A stretch of 64,000 nucleotides of DNA from Candidatus Paralachnospira caecorum (GCA_904379015.1 CAJFHG010000009.1:1-64000); one strand, 5' to 3'; positions 8,590-18,557 are shown, numbered from the stretch's first letter. Notes: generated by a model from the letters alone, not told the origin. Program-made: numbers and translations.

Positions 8590-9231
8590 CTAACCGAGCA
8601 TTTTGTGATTGGCCTTTTTCATTTCAATAAAATGGAGAATGACTTCCACTGCTCCGTCAAAGCCTACCGCGCTTCTGTTGATGCACAGGTCATAGCTCTT
8701 CACGCTGCCCCATTTTTTGTTGGAATAATAATTGTAATAAGCAGAGCGCTTTTTATCTGTTTTCACAATAAAGTCCTTGATTTTTGAAGGTTCAATATGA
8801 TAATGCTCCTTCAGATATTCTACTTTGTCATCATATTCGGCCGTTGTGAAAACGGAGACCATGTTTGGATAATCTTCAAGCGCATAATCCGCACAGCGTC
8901 CCACGATCACACAGGACTCCTGTTCAGCCAGTTTTTTAATGGTATCAAACTGGGCCAGGAAGACTTTCTGATTCAGCGGCATATCGATGAATCCAGAGGG
9001 ACGATAGCTCATGGAATAAGTATCCATTACCAGAGAATATAAAAAACTGTTGGTAGGCTTTTCGTCATGGTGTTCAAAAATCTCTTCGCACAGGCCGCTG
9101 TTCTGGGCAGCCAGGGTCAGCAATTCTTTGTCATAACATTTGATGCCCAGGCGGTCGGCAAGTTTCTGTCCGATAAATCTTCCGCCGCTTCCACATTCTC
9201 TTCCGATTGTAATTACCAGATTTCCATGCAT
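8590..9231 (-). CDS. cytidylate kinase-like family protein
   Basis: VITIGRECGSGGRFIGQKLADRLGIKCYDKELL P-loop kinase start; SCVIVGRCADYAL. Confidence 0.88.
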   Translation of the reverse strand: MHGNLVITIGRECGSGGRFIGQKLADRLGIKCYDKELLTLAAQNSGLCEEIFEHHDEKPTNSFLYSLVMDTYSMSYRPSGFIDMPLNQKVFLAQFDTIKKLAEQESCVIVGRCADYALEDYPNMVSVFTTAEYDDKVEYLKEHYHIEPSKIKDFIVKTDKKRSAYYNYYSNKKWGSVKSYDLCINRSAVGFDGAVEVILHFIEMKKANHKMLG

Positions 9232-9312
9232 AGTCTTCAGCTCCTCTCGTCTTGAATATAGTTTACAAATCGATATATATTCATTATACGGTTTTTTTTA
9301 AAAAAAGTACAG

Positions 9313-10230
9313 TTATTTGCGCAATTTTACCCGCAACTTTTCGAAATATTCAGGGAGAGGCGATTCAAATTCCAAATACTCTCCTGTCCTGGGATGGACA
9401 AATCCCAGCACTTTAGCATGAAGCGTCTGCCCTTCCAGGGGAAACGGACATTTGGCCGGTCCGTACACCGTGTCGCCAAGAAGGGGATGGTGAATGGAAG
9501 CCATATGAACGCGGATCTGATGGGTACGTCCCGTTTCCAGCACACATTCAATATAGGTGTACTGTTTCAGCGGTTCCAGGATATGATAATGGGTCACAGC
9601 TTCTTTCCCGTTTTTATAATTGACGGCCATTTTCATGCGGTCCGACGGGTTTCTGCCGATTGGAGCGTTCACGGTTCCATCCTCTCTGATCTCACCATGC
9701 ACAATGGCATGATAGCGTCTTGTGATGGAATGCTCTTTCAGCTGGGCTGCAATAGCCAGATGAGAAGCGTCATTTTTGCAGACAAGCAGAAGTCCTGTTG
9801 TGTCACGGTCGATCCGGTGCACAATGCCCGGACGCAGTACTCCGTTGATCCCCGAGAGTTTTCCCTGACAATGATAAAGGAGTCCGTTTACCAAAGTATG
9901 ATTTTCATGACCGGCTGCCGGATGGACGACCATTCCCTTCGGTTTGTCCACTACCAGGAGGTCTTCATCTTCATATACAATCTTTAAATCCATGGCCTCC
10001 GCTTCGGCTTCCAGCTGCCTGGGTTCCGGAATCGACAATTCAACGATATCTCCGGCCTGAAGCCTGTAATTGCTCTTTGCTGCCTTTTTTCCGACGGTCA
10101 CGCGGGAATCCTCGATCAGCTTCTGCAAATAGCTTCTGGATGGCATCTGCGGCTTTTCAGCAAGAAAACGGTCCAGCCGTTTTCCGGCATCTTCTGCTTC
10201 CACGTTAAAACAGTAAAATTCTTCGCTCAT
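9313..10230 (-). CDS. rluD: 23S rRNA pseudouridine synthase, RluD family
   Basis: S4 domain start (AGKRLDRFLAEK), GIVHRIDRDTTGLLLVCKND catalytic motif; internal ATG at 10230 preferred. Confidence 0.93.
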   Translation of the reverse strand: MSEEFYCFNVEAEDAGKRLDRFLAEKPQMPSRSYLQKLIEDSRVTVGKKAAKSNYRLQAGDIVELSIPEPRQLEAEAEAMDLKIVYEDEDLLVVDKPKGMVVHPAAGHENHTLVNGLLYHCQGKLSGINGVLRPGIVHRIDRDTTGLLLVCKNDASHLAIAAQLKEHSITRRYHAIVHGEIREDGTVNAPIGRNPSDRMKMAVNYKNGKEAVTHYHILEPLKQYTYIECVLETGRTHQIRVHMASIHHPLLGDTVYGPAKCPFPLEGQTLHAKVLGFVHPRTGEYLEFESPLPEYFEKLRVKLRK

Positions 10231-10240
10231 AATTCCTCTC

Positions 10241-10795
10241 TTACATGTTTTCACGTTTTCTGTTTTTTCTGTTTTTCCAGAACCTGGGGACAAACACAGC
10301 AAGATCCTCATCTTTATAGTAAAACAAGAAAGACAGGACAAACGCAATTCCTGCCGTCACCACATAACAGTCTGCCACATTGAAAACAGGAAAATCGATC
10401 AGGCAGAAATAAAAAAAGTCAACGACATAGCCATTGAGAAGCCGGTCGATAAAATTGCCGATCGCGCCGGCCGCCAGTACCGTCATAATGGTCCGGAAAA
10501 GACGAAATCGTTTGGTAAGAGGCGCTTTCCAGAAAGCATAGATGATCACGGCCAGAATCACAACGCTTCCAATGAGAAACAGGATTCTCTGTCCTGACAG
10601 AAGTCCCCATGCCATTCCTCGGTTTTCCAGATAAGACAGTTCAAATACTCCCTCTATGATCGGAACAGCTTCCTTTCCTTTCAGGTGGGAAACGGCCATC
10701 CATTTCGTCCACTGGTCAAAAAGAATCAGCAGCACCATACAGACCAGCCAGAAACAAACAGTTTTAAGCTTTTTCGATTTCAGTTCCATGGACAT
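10241..10795 (-). CDS. lspA: lipoprotein signal peptidase II
   Basis: FDQWTKWMAV; GNFIDRLLNGYVVDFFYF; FPVFNVADCYV catalytic Asp motifs. Confidence 0.95.
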   Translation of the reverse strand: MSMELKSKKLKTVCFWLVCMVLLILFDQWTKWMAVSHLKGKEAVPIIEGVFELSYLENRGMAWGLLSGQRILFLIGSVVILAVIIYAFWKAPLTKRFRLFRTIMTVLAAGAIGNFIDRLLNGYVVDFFYFCLIDFPVFNVADCYVVTAGIAFVLSFLFYYKDEDLAVFVPRFWKNRKNRKRENM

Positions 10796-11900
10796 TCCTT
10801 CCTAACCACTCCAGCGATCTTCTCATTTCCTCTGCAGTTACAGTCCTGTCAATATATGCGCAGCCAACTTCCTTCAGCAGGATAAATTTGATCACGCCGG
10901 AATCCATTTTCTTGTCATGACGGACCGCATCCAAAATGCGCTCCGTATCCAGCCCCGTTATGGAGGTGGGAATATGAAAATACTGAAGCAGCTCTTCCAG
11001 AGCCTGAAGCTCTTCTTCCGTAATGAGTCCGCGTCTGCAGGAAATCCAGGCCGCTGCCAGAGAACCGGCGCCCACACAGGCTCCATGGCTCATTGTGAAA
11101 TGCTTTTCTTTTTCTATGGCATGCCCAAGAGTATGTCCGAAATTCAGGCAGGCCCGCACTCCTTTTTCAGTGGGATCTTCTTCGACTACGGCTTTTTTGA
11201 TCAGACAGCTTTCCCTCACTGTATGAAGCAGCGCCTCCTGCTGTCTTTCCCGGATCAGCGCGCGGTTTTCGCGGAGCCAGTCAAAATATTCCCTGGAACG
11301 GATACATCCGTGTTTGATGACTTCTCCCATTCCGGAAGCGAACTGATCTTCTGAAAGTGTTTTCAGTACTGACACATTGATGTAGACGAGCCTGGGCATA
11401 TAAAAAGCGCCCACCATGTTTTTGTAAGCGTCAAAATCCACACCGGTCTTTCCGCCGATGCTGCTGTCGACCTGGGAAAGGAGCGTTGTTGGCATCTGGA
11501 TAAAATCAATGCCGCGCAGGTAAGTGGCCGCTGCAAAGCCGGTCAGATCTCCGGTGACGCCGCCTCCCAGGGCAACCAGCACATCATTGCGGTCAAAGGA
11601 ATGCCGGATCAGGAACTCGTAAAGAGTCCTTACCGTATCCAACGTCTTATGCGCTTCACCTGCGGGAAATGTAAAGGCATATGTCTCCCCGGCAATACGC
11701 GCGAAACGGCCGCGGATCTGTTCCAGATACAGCTCCGCCACCCGGCTGTCCGCCACAATGCAGACTCTTTTTTTAGAGAGCGTCATGAAGGCCAGGGATG
11801 ATTCAAGATCATCAAAAGAATCCGTCAGGATGATCGGATATACAGGCTGTCCGTCTTTGTGTACCATAATGGATTCCATCTGTTTTGAATGCTGTTCCAT
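10764..11900 (-). CDS. aroB: 3-dehydroquinate synthase
   Basis: VLVALGGGVTGDLTGFAAATYLRGIDFIQMPTTLLSQVDSSIGGKTGVD; NFGHTLGHAIE. Confidence 0.96.
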   Translation of the reverse strand: MEQHSKQMESIMVHKDGQPVYPIILTDSFDDLESSLAFMTLSKKRVCIVADSRVAELYLEQIRGRFARIAGETYAFTFPAGEAHKTLDTVRTLYEFLIRHSFDRNDVLVALGGGVTGDLTGFAAATYLRGIDFIQMPTTLLSQVDSSIGGKTGVDFDAYKNMVGAFYMPRLVYINVSVLKTLSEDQFASGMGEVIKHGCIRSREYFDWLRENRALIRERQQEALLHTVRESCLIKKAVVEEDPTEKGVRACLNFGHTLGHAIEKEKHFTMSHGACVGAGSLAAAWISCRRGLITEEELQALEELLQYFHIPTSITGLDTERILDAVRHDKKMDSGVIKFILLKEVGCAYIDRTVTAEEMRRSLEWLGRNVHGTEIEKA

Positions 11901-11934
11901 AATTAATTTCCTCCTGTCTTGTCTCTGCATTTGA

Positions 11935-12705
11935 TCAGTCATATTTCCTTGCCCTGATCATCAGACGGCCTTTTTTCGTCTCCGCCAGCAGTGAATCAAA
12001 AATATATTTGCCGCAGCCTCTGACAGAGATGATGTCTCCTTCTTTCGGCTCCGCTGAATTTGATACACAAAGCTTTCCGTTGACAAATACTTTTTCTCCC
12101 GACAGATATTCAGATGCCTTCGAGCGGGATGTTTTCAGCAGAAGTCCCAAAAGCGCGTCCATCCGCAGAGAAGCGACGGTTCCGGTTATCTCCGTGAATT
12201 TCTGCCGGCCTTCCAGTTCAGAAAAATCAGCCCGTTCGCAGTGAACCGGATTGCGTTTGACGGAAGAAAGCTCACGGAGCAGAAAATCTTCCATATTTTT
12301 CACGCACAGAACGTAAGCCCATCCGTCCCCCACAATAAAATCTCCGATTTTCCCCCGTTCAATTCCAAGATTCAGAACTGCGCCCAGATAATCTCTGTGG
12401 CTGCAGGGAACTGTAAATTTTCCTGCAGACGAAGAAATCCGGATGGGAACAATTGGAAGTCCTGACCTGAGCGATTCTTGATTCACTTTTTCCCAAAAAG
12501 GAAGAAAGCAAACAATCTTCCTCTCTGCCAAGTCATATCCGCCGTCCAGAAACACACGGACATGAGAAAATTCCGGCAGTGCCGACAGAAAAACTGTTTG
12601 CTCATGTAAATTCAGAAAATCCGTATAAACGGGAATATCCCGCCTGTAGCAGACATCTGCCAAATCCTTCAGGTGTTTAAGAAATATCTGTTCTTCTTTA
12701 TCCAT
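11935..12705 (-). CDS. ylmH: YlmH-family S4 RNA-binding protein
   Basis: C-terminal S4 (RMDALLGLLLKTSRSKASEYLSGEKVFVNGKL); next to sepF. Confidence 0.9.
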   Translation of the reverse strand: MDKEEQIFLKHLKDLADVCYRRDIPVYTDFLNLHEQTVFLSALPEFSHVRVFLDGGYDLAERKIVCFLPFWEKVNQESLRSGLPIVPIRISSSAGKFTVPCSHRDYLGAVLNLGIERGKIGDFIVGDGWAYVLCVKNMEDFLLRELSSVKRNPVHCERADFSELEGRQKFTEITGTVASLRMDALLGLLLKTSRSKASEYLSGEKVFVNGKLCVSNSAEPKEGDIISVRGCGKYIFDSLLAETKKGRLMIRARKYD

Positions 12706-12718
12706 GATCGTATCCCGT

Positions 12719-13243
12719 TCAGTCCGGAAAGCCGGAGGAATTGCCCATCAGGTCTTCAAAATCGCCTGACAGCTCAACAGAATGGGGCGTTGCGATGAAT
12801 ATGTAATTGGATATTTTCTGCATATTTCCATTCATGGAATAGCAGGCGCCCGAAGTAAAATCAATAATTTTCTGTGCTGTCTCGGTGGGGATTCCCTCCA
12901 TGTTGATCACCACTGCACGCCCGCTCAGCAGTGTATCGCAGATTTCGCGCGCGTCGCTGAGGCTGTTCGGCTTTACCATGCAAACTTCCATCCCGCCTCG
13001 GGTCGCAGTACGCATGGGAACTACATTGCTTGTCCGGGGTCTGGTTTTGGTATTTCTTTCTTCCATTTCCGGTTCCTCCTCCACTGCCCGTTTTTCACGG
13101 CGAAAAAAACTCTTTTTAGGTTTCTCTTCCTCGTAGTCGTCTTCTTCCTCTTCGTCGTCGTACATGTAGTCATCTTCGTAGTCGTAATCGTCTTCGTCAT
13201 TTAACTTCATAGAATCCAGAAATTTATCAATGAACTTACTCAT
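12719..13243 (-). CDS. sepF: cell division protein SepF
   Basis: NSLSDAREICDTLLSGRAVVINMEGIPTETAQKIIDFTSGACYSMNGNMQKISNYIFIATP. Confidence 0.95.
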   Translation of the reverse strand: MSKFIDKFLDSMKLNDEDDYDYEDDYMYDDEEEEDDYEEEKPKKSFFRREKRAVEEEPEMEERNTKTRPRTSNVVPMRTATRGGMEVCMVKPNSLSDAREICDTLLSGRAVVINMEGIPTETAQKIIDFTSGACYSMNGNMQKISNYIFIATPHSVELSGDFEDLMGNSSGFPD

Positions 13244-13333
13244 AGGTAAAACCGCCTTTCAATTTTTTGCTCAACTATCATTATCAATGTTTTTTCCGGA
13301 CATGTCAACCGGATTAGCTGTATTTTTTTTAAA

Positions 13334-14734
13334 TCAGCGGAGAATGTCATGTTCTGTCACCATGGAAGCGTTCAGTACAATCTGATCATAAGTCCGGAGA
13401 CCATAATCCATATTTTTCTGCACGATACAGTACTCGCTGTTTTCATCCAGAATTTCCACCTGTTTAAAGACCGCGTATCCGCGGTTGACATTGTATACGC
13501 CCTGGAGAGATTCTTTCTGTCCGATCTGATAGCGTTCATTAGAATCCGGAAGAACGATATAATCCCCGTCCTGGAAATCGTCTGCAGAAACATAATAATA
13601 CTCTTCTGTTTCCCGGTAAATGTCTGCAGTCACAAATTCAATGGAAGATGTTCCGTCGTTGGCATATACCTCCTTGTAAAATCCTTCCTGGGCACTGTTT
13701 CCTCCAGTCGTGAGAAATTTCAGGGGCACCACATAAAATTCTTTGGACGTCAGGGCAGTCCTTGGAACTTTCAGGCCTTCCGCCTGGGAATTTTTCACTT
13801 CAATTTCCACAAAGCGGTCTCCCGCGAACTGAATCATATATTTCGTCAGATCGATCTTTCCGTAGGAGGCGCCGTCGGCTCCTGTTATGACAGAAAAATC
13901 TGCGGTTGTCTCCAGTCCCTTTTCAGTAAAGCGGACCGTCACAGATGTTACATCTGTATAATCTGAAAGCTCATCTTCAGAAAGCGGGATCACCACCGAC
14001 CAGGCATCATCCGTGATCAGTTTGTATACAGGGCTTCCGCTCTCCGTCAGCTCCCCGCCTGTGTGGATTGTTTTCTGATAATGTTCCTGTGAAAATGTGT
14101 CTGCTGTCACCTGTTCGGCCGTCAATCCTTCCAGGCCGTCTGTGGAATAGATCACAATTCCGCTGGTTTCCGCGTAGCAGCGCTGGAAAGAGAGGTTGTT
14201 TTCCGCGTTTTCTGAATTATTCAGCTCCTGCAGGGCGCTGATATTCAGATATTCGATCAGCGTGGAATTCAGAGTCGAGCTGACATCGTATACGTCGGCA
14301 AATCTGCTGTCAGAATAAGAACTGCTGAACTCGGAAAGCAGGGACTTCAGCTCCTTTAAGTTATCATCCGAAAGGCGGCTCCCGCCATCGGAAGACTGAC
14401 TCAGATATTCGTTCATGGTGCCGTTCTCATCCACTGTATAAATCAGATTGCCTACGGCTGCTTTCTGTTTTTCTCTGATATAATAATTGACATAACCCGT
14501 ATACTGGGTATTGACCACTGTTTCATTTCTCAGGATGACTCCGGTATAATAGGAATCATTTGCAATGTCTCCATCCTGAACCTCATAAATCTGGATTTTC
14601 GGCTTCATTATGTACTGGCCCAGTACGATGATCAGATATACAAAAATAACGGCGAACACGATCACGCCGATATTGATATTTTTCGGTTTTTTATAACGAA
14701 TGATTTTTTTGCTCTGTCTGCGCATTTTTGCCAT
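13334..14734 (-). CDS. HlyD/biotin-lipoyl-like membrane-anchored protein upstream of sepF
   Basis: Single N-terminal TM segment then VQDGDIANDSYYTGVILRNETVVNTQYTGYVNYYIREKQKAAVGNLIYTVD adaptor-like region. Confidence 0.65.
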   Translation of the reverse strand: MAKMRRQSKKIIRYKKPKNINIGVIVFAVIFVYLIIVLGQYIMKPKIQIYEVQDGDIANDSYYTGVILRNETVVNTQYTGYVNYYIREKQKAAVGNLIYTVDENGTMNEYLSQSSDGGSRLSDDNLKELKSLLSEFSSSYSDSRFADVYDVSSTLNSTLIEYLNISALQELNNSENAENNLSFQRCYAETSGIVIYSTDGLEGLTAEQVTADTFSQEHYQKTIHTGGELTESGSPVYKLITDDAWSVVIPLSEDELSDYTDVTSVTVRFTEKGLETTADFSVITGADGASYGKIDLTKYMIQFAGDRFVEIEVKNSQAEGLKVPRTALTSKEFYVVPLKFLTTGGNSAQEGFYKEVYANDGTSSIEFVTADIYRETEEYYYVSADDFQDGDYIVLPDSNERYQIGQKESLQGVYNVNRGYAVFKQVEILDENSEYCIVQKNMDYGLRTYDQIVLNASMVTEHDILR

Positions 14735-14824
14735 GCATCGGCTCCTTTAAAAAATATGGAAACAGTTTCCACCTATAAAACAGATAAAAATAAGTACACT
14801 AAAAAAGAAAAGGAGGGAACATCA

Positions 14825-15034
14825 ATGAATTCCAAACCACTTGATTATACTGCGCTGGTCATAACGATCATCGGAGCGATAAACTGGGGACTGATCGGTT
14901 TCTTTAAATTCAATCTTGTCACGTTCCTGCTGGGAGACATGACGCTTCTGTCCCGTATCGTTTATGCCGTCGTGGGAATATGCGGCCTGTATCTGATCAG
15001 CCTGTTCGGCCGTATCGGAAACGGGTCTGAATAA
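14825..15034 (+). CDS. DUF378-like small membrane protein
   Basis: LDYTALVITIIGAINWGLIGFFKFNLVTFLLG...VYAVVGICGLYLISLF; AGGAGG upstream. Confidence 0.88.
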   Translation: MNSKPLDYTALVITIIGAINWGLIGFFKFNLVTFLLGDMTLLSRIVYAVVGICGLYLISLFGRIGNGSE

Positions 15035-15086
15035 AAACGGCGGCTGACTTTGCTGCGGTTCGGCCATGGCCGGACTGTAACATAAA

Positions 15087-15115
15087 TTCGGGACGTGGGG
15101 TTATCACGTCCCGAA
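15087..15115. terminator. hairpin between DUF378 gene and convergent P-loop gene
   Basis: TTCGGGACGTG-GGGTTAT-CACGTCCCGAA. Confidence 0.6.
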
Positions 15116-15152
15116 CTCTATTATCACTGGTTATGTAAATTCTGTTTTCTTA

Positions 15153-15572
15153 TCACAAGGAAACAATGACCTTAGACTGTGCATGCTGGGGCAAATCCTG
15201 TGCATCCATGGAAATGCTTAAAACGATGGTAACTCCGTACTGCTGACCAATCTGCTCTAATTCAATCAGCGCCGCGCTGATATCCTGTCCCTCAAGATGA
15301 GCAAGTTTCAAAAAGCTGTCCAAAAACAAATATTCCAAATCGTAATCCTGTGAAATGATTCCGCAAAGGAATCCAATAAACGCATTGTAAGAACGAATCG
15401 GGTAGTCGTAAACATTGATCAGTCGAACCTTATTGTCAAGCTCGTGCATATTTTTCGTGTTCTTGTCAAGATATACGAGGGATCCTTTACATTCTTTTAC
15501 TGCTACATTTGCTTTTTCAAGCAGAAACTTCGTTTTTCCCTTACCCATCTTTCCTGCTATGATCTGCACCAT
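15153..15572 (-). CDS. small single-domain P-loop NTPase of unknown function
   Basis: MVQIIAGKMGKGKTKFLL Walker A; LEYLFLDSFLKL Walker B-like strand. Confidence 0.75.
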   Translation of the reverse strand: MVQIIAGKMGKGKTKFLLEKANVAVKECKGSLVYLDKNTKNMHELDNKVRLINVYDYPIRSYNAFIGFLCGIISQDYDLEYLFLDSFLKLAHLEGQDISAALIELEQIGQQYGVTIVLSISMDAQDLPQHAQSKVIVSL

Positions 15573-15662
15573 AATGCACTCCTCCTTTAGTCGCTAAAAA
15601 TAATTCAGATTTTTTTAAATCTTGTTATAATTATAGTATAAATTACACAAAAGTACAATGCT

Positions 15663-16685
15663 TTATTTCGGAATTTTTGAAAGCAATGCCGTCATACTGG
15701 AATAAAGCATCTCTCGGGTCGGCGCCTTGAGCACGACAGAAATATACTGATTTCCGTTCCCGTCTTCCGATGCCAGAGACAGACAGTACTGTGCTTCCGG
15801 AGTCGTGCCGGTTTTTCCACCAAGGACTGTTACGCCATCAGGCGCTTCCGCCTGCCCGCCGAAATACCAGATGCCGCGGTACCAGGTGTTGGTGACCGTC
15901 TGTCCATTATTGGTATATTCTGCCGTATATTCCTGAGCACCGATGATTTCCAGGAACTTGTTATAATTCATTAATTCATTGAAGATCAGATAAATATCAT
16001 ACGCCGTCGTATAATGATTGGGATCATTGAGTCCATGGGCATTGACGAAATGAGTATCCGTAGCGCCAAGCTGCCGGGCTTCATTGTTCATCATTTCAAC
16101 AAAGGCGCTTTCACTGCCGGCTACGCCGTAAGCGATCGCATTGGCGGCATCATTGCCGGACGGAAGCATCAACCCGTACAGAAGCTGTTCCAGGGTGAGC
16201 GTATCTCCGTCCTTGATGTTGCAGACAGAAGATTCCGGATCCAGGTTCGCCAGCATATCATAACGAACTGTGACCTGAGAGGACAGATCTCCGTATTTCA
16301 AAGCCACCAGACAGGTCATAAGCTTTGTGACACTGGCCGGATACAATCGTTCATAAGCATTTTTGCTGAACAGGACTTCGCCCGTCGTCCGGTTGAAAAT
16401 AATACCGGCCTCTGAGACGACTGCCGGATCCTGGGCACTTTCATCTGTAACGACACAGAGATTCCGGGCAAAAAGCTCCGGTTCATTTCCGGTCCCTGCC
16501 GGCGCCTGTACCGATTCCTCCGCCGTCTGTTCAGCATAAGGACTGATAAGCCGGGCCTGAGAGGAAGAGCCGGAAAAAATAAAGATCAGAATGACCGCGC
16601 AGGCGGCGGCACACAAAAGACCCAGACTGAGTTTCAGTACAAAACGGCTGTGCTTCACCTGCTTGGCTGTTGTTTTTCGTGGCAT
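15663..16685 (-). CDS. D-alanyl-D-alanine carboxypeptidase (S11 family)
   Basis: YPASVTKLMTCLVAL (SxxK), SGNDAANAIAY (SxN), GGKTGTTPEA (KTG). Confidence 0.95.
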   Translation of the reverse strand: MPRKTTAKQVKHSRFVLKLSLGLLCAAACAVILIFIFSGSSSQARLISPYAEQTAEESVQAPAGTGNEPELFARNLCVVTDESAQDPAVVSEAGIIFNRTTGEVLFSKNAYERLYPASVTKLMTCLVALKYGDLSSQVTVRYDMLANLDPESSVCNIKDGDTLTLEQLLYGLMLPSGNDAANAIAYGVAGSESAFVEMMNNEARQLGATDTHFVNAHGLNDPNHYTTAYDIYLIFNELMNYNKFLEIIGAQEYTAEYTNNGQTVTNTWYRGIWYFGGQAEAPDGVTVLGGKTGTTPEAQYCLSLASEDGNGNQYISVVLKAPTREMLYSSMTALLSKIPK

Positions 16686-16720
16686 GATTCATTTCCTTCA
16701 GTATCAGTAAAATTTTAATA

Positions 16721-17116
16721 TTATTTGAACGCTTCCCGCCATTCCATATCACCGCGGTCCAGCGCTTTCACCAGAAGCTCCGCCGTTGCCAGATTCGTTG
16801 CCAGCGGAATATTGTGGATATCGCAAAGACGGATGACCTTGAACACATCCGGCTCATGTGACTTGGGATGCAGGGGATCTCTCAGAAAAATCACAAGATC
16901 GATCTGATTATTTTCAATCTGCGCGGCAAGCTGCTGTTCGCCTCCCAGATGCCCTGCCAGAAATTTGTGCACATTCAAATTGGTTACTTCTTCAATCAAA
17001 CGTCCGGTTGTTCCGGTTGCAAACAGCTCATGCTTACATAAAATGCCGCGATAGGCAATCGTAAAATTCTGCATCAGCTTCTTTTTCGCGTCATGTGCGA
17101 TCAGTCCCACATTCAT
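16721..17116 (-). CDS. mgsA: methylglyoxal synthase
   Basis: VGLIAHDAKKKLM; ATGTTGRLIEE; GGEQQLAAQI; LPLATNLATAELL. Confidence 0.95.
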   Translation of the reverse strand: MNVGLIAHDAKKKLMQNFTIAYRGILCKHELFATGTTGRLIEEVTNLNVHKFLAGHLGGEQQLAAQIENNQIDLVIFLRDPLHPKSHEPDVFKVIRLCDIHNIPLATNLATAELLVKALDRGDMEWREAFK

Positions 17117-17118
17117 AC

Positions 17119-18261
17119 CTAGAACCCTCCTCTGGTTTCATAATTTCTTTGTAACCCCACATTTAGAACAAGACCCATACCAATAAAGATACTGAGCAGC
17201 GAACTCAGTCCGGCACTGATGAAGGGAAGGGGAATTCCCGTATTGGGAAGAAGCCCTGTCGCGACTCCGATATTTACGAAAGTCTGAATCGCGATCAGCG
17301 CGGCCATACCGCTGCAGATCAGCCGGCCGGCCATGTCCTTCGCTCTCACTGCCACATAAATACATTCTACCACCAAAAGAGCCAAAAGTGCAATGACAAT
17401 CACACTTCCAATAAAGCCGGCTTCTTCTCCGATCACTGCAAAAATAAAGTCGGTGTCTTCCTCTGATAAGAAATTTCCGTTTTTGACAGAAGCCAGAGTG
17501 GTGTTGGCCAATCCTTTCCCATGAAGCTGGCCGGATCCGATGGCCATGATCGAATTGGCCTGCTGTGATGTCGTGTCTGTCGAATACTGGGAAGGATTCA
17601 AAAAGGACATAATCCTGGTTACCTGATACTCTTCCAGCAGTTTCTGTCCCGGCTGCTGAATATAATAGATAAACCAGGCGCTGAACGGTACCAGTACCGC
17701 AGCCACGCCGCCGATCCATTTATAACTGATCTTTGCCACATAGATCATGACAAGAAAAATGGCCGTTACCACCAGTGTCGTAGAAAGATTGGGCTGATCA
17801 AATATCAGATATGCCGGAATGGCAAACAGCACAACCGACAGGATCACGATCCGGACAGAGCTGATCCGCTCCCTGTGCCTGTAAAAGAACATGGCGAAAA
17901 AACAGATCAGCAGGATTTTTGAAAATTCTGAAGGCTGAATATTTCCGATCACCGGCAGCACCAGCCATCGCTGCGCGCCGCCGCCGCTCGTCCCCATAAA
18001 CTTGGTGGCAAGAAGCATGGCAATGTTCACCGCATAGAGCGGCCAGTACAGCTGCAGGACCCAATGATAGTCAACCAGCGAAACAAAGATCATGCAGACC
18101 ATTCCTACTACTATTCCAAAAATCTGTTTGTAAAAAGTGTCAGTTCCGGTATTGAGGGTGGCGCTTCTTACGAATAGAACTCCGATAACTGCCAGTGCCA
18201 GAGCAAACAGGATCAGTCTTATGTTATAATATCGAAATCTGTATTCTTTGAATTTAAACAT
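17119..18261 (-). CDS. SEDS-family glycosyltransferase RodA/FtsW
   Basis: QPSEFSKILLICFFAMF; TDFIFAVIGEEAGFIGS; NIGVATGLLPNTGIPLPFISAGLSSLLS. Confidence 0.95.
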   Translation of the reverse strand: MFKFKEYRFRYYNIRLILFALALAVIGVLFVRSATLNTGTDTFYKQIFGIVVGMVCMIFVSLVDYHWVLQLYWPLYAVNIAMLLATKFMGTSGGGAQRWLVLPVIGNIQPSEFSKILLICFFAMFFYRHRERISSVRIVILSVVLFAIPAYLIFDQPNLSTTLVVTAIFLVMIYVAKISYKWIGGVAAVLVPFSAWFIYYIQQPGQKLLEEYQVTRIMSFLNPSQYSTDTTSQQANSIMAIGSGQLHGKGLANTTLASVKNGNFLSEEDTDFIFAVIGEEAGFIGSVIVIALLALLVVECIYVAVRAKDMAGRLICSGMAALIAIQTFVNIGVATGLLPNTGIPLPFISAGLSSLLSIFIGMGLVLNVGLQRNYETRGGF

Positions 18262-18275
18262 GCCTCATCCTTCAT

Positions 18276-18557
18276 TCATCTGTTAGGATTCCCAGTTTTG
18301 ATGTCTTTAATTGGGATATTCGCAAAAAGAGCCGGAACAGAGCCGTTCCCTCCTTCTGATTCAGTCTGGGTAATCTGGATGTCCAGAGCTTCTGTATCCA
18401 CATCCATATACTTGGAAATCACTTTTATAATGTCGTTTTTGATTGCTTCCATCATCTCAGGTGAACAGTTGGCCCGGTCTGATACCAGAAGGAGCTTCAA
18501 ACGGTCCTTTGCCACATTCCCTGATTTATTTTTAGAAAAAAAGTCAAAAAATCCCAT
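18276..18557 (-). CDS. minE: cell division topological factor MinE
   Basis: MGFFDFFSKNKSGNVAKDRLKLLLVSDRANCSPEMMEAIKNDIIKVISKYMDVD. Confidence 0.95.
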   Translation of the reverse strand: MGFFDFFSKNKSGNVAKDRLKLLLVSDRANCSPEMMEAIKNDIIKVISKYMDVDTEALDIQITQTESEGGNGSVPALFANIPIKDIKTGNPNR

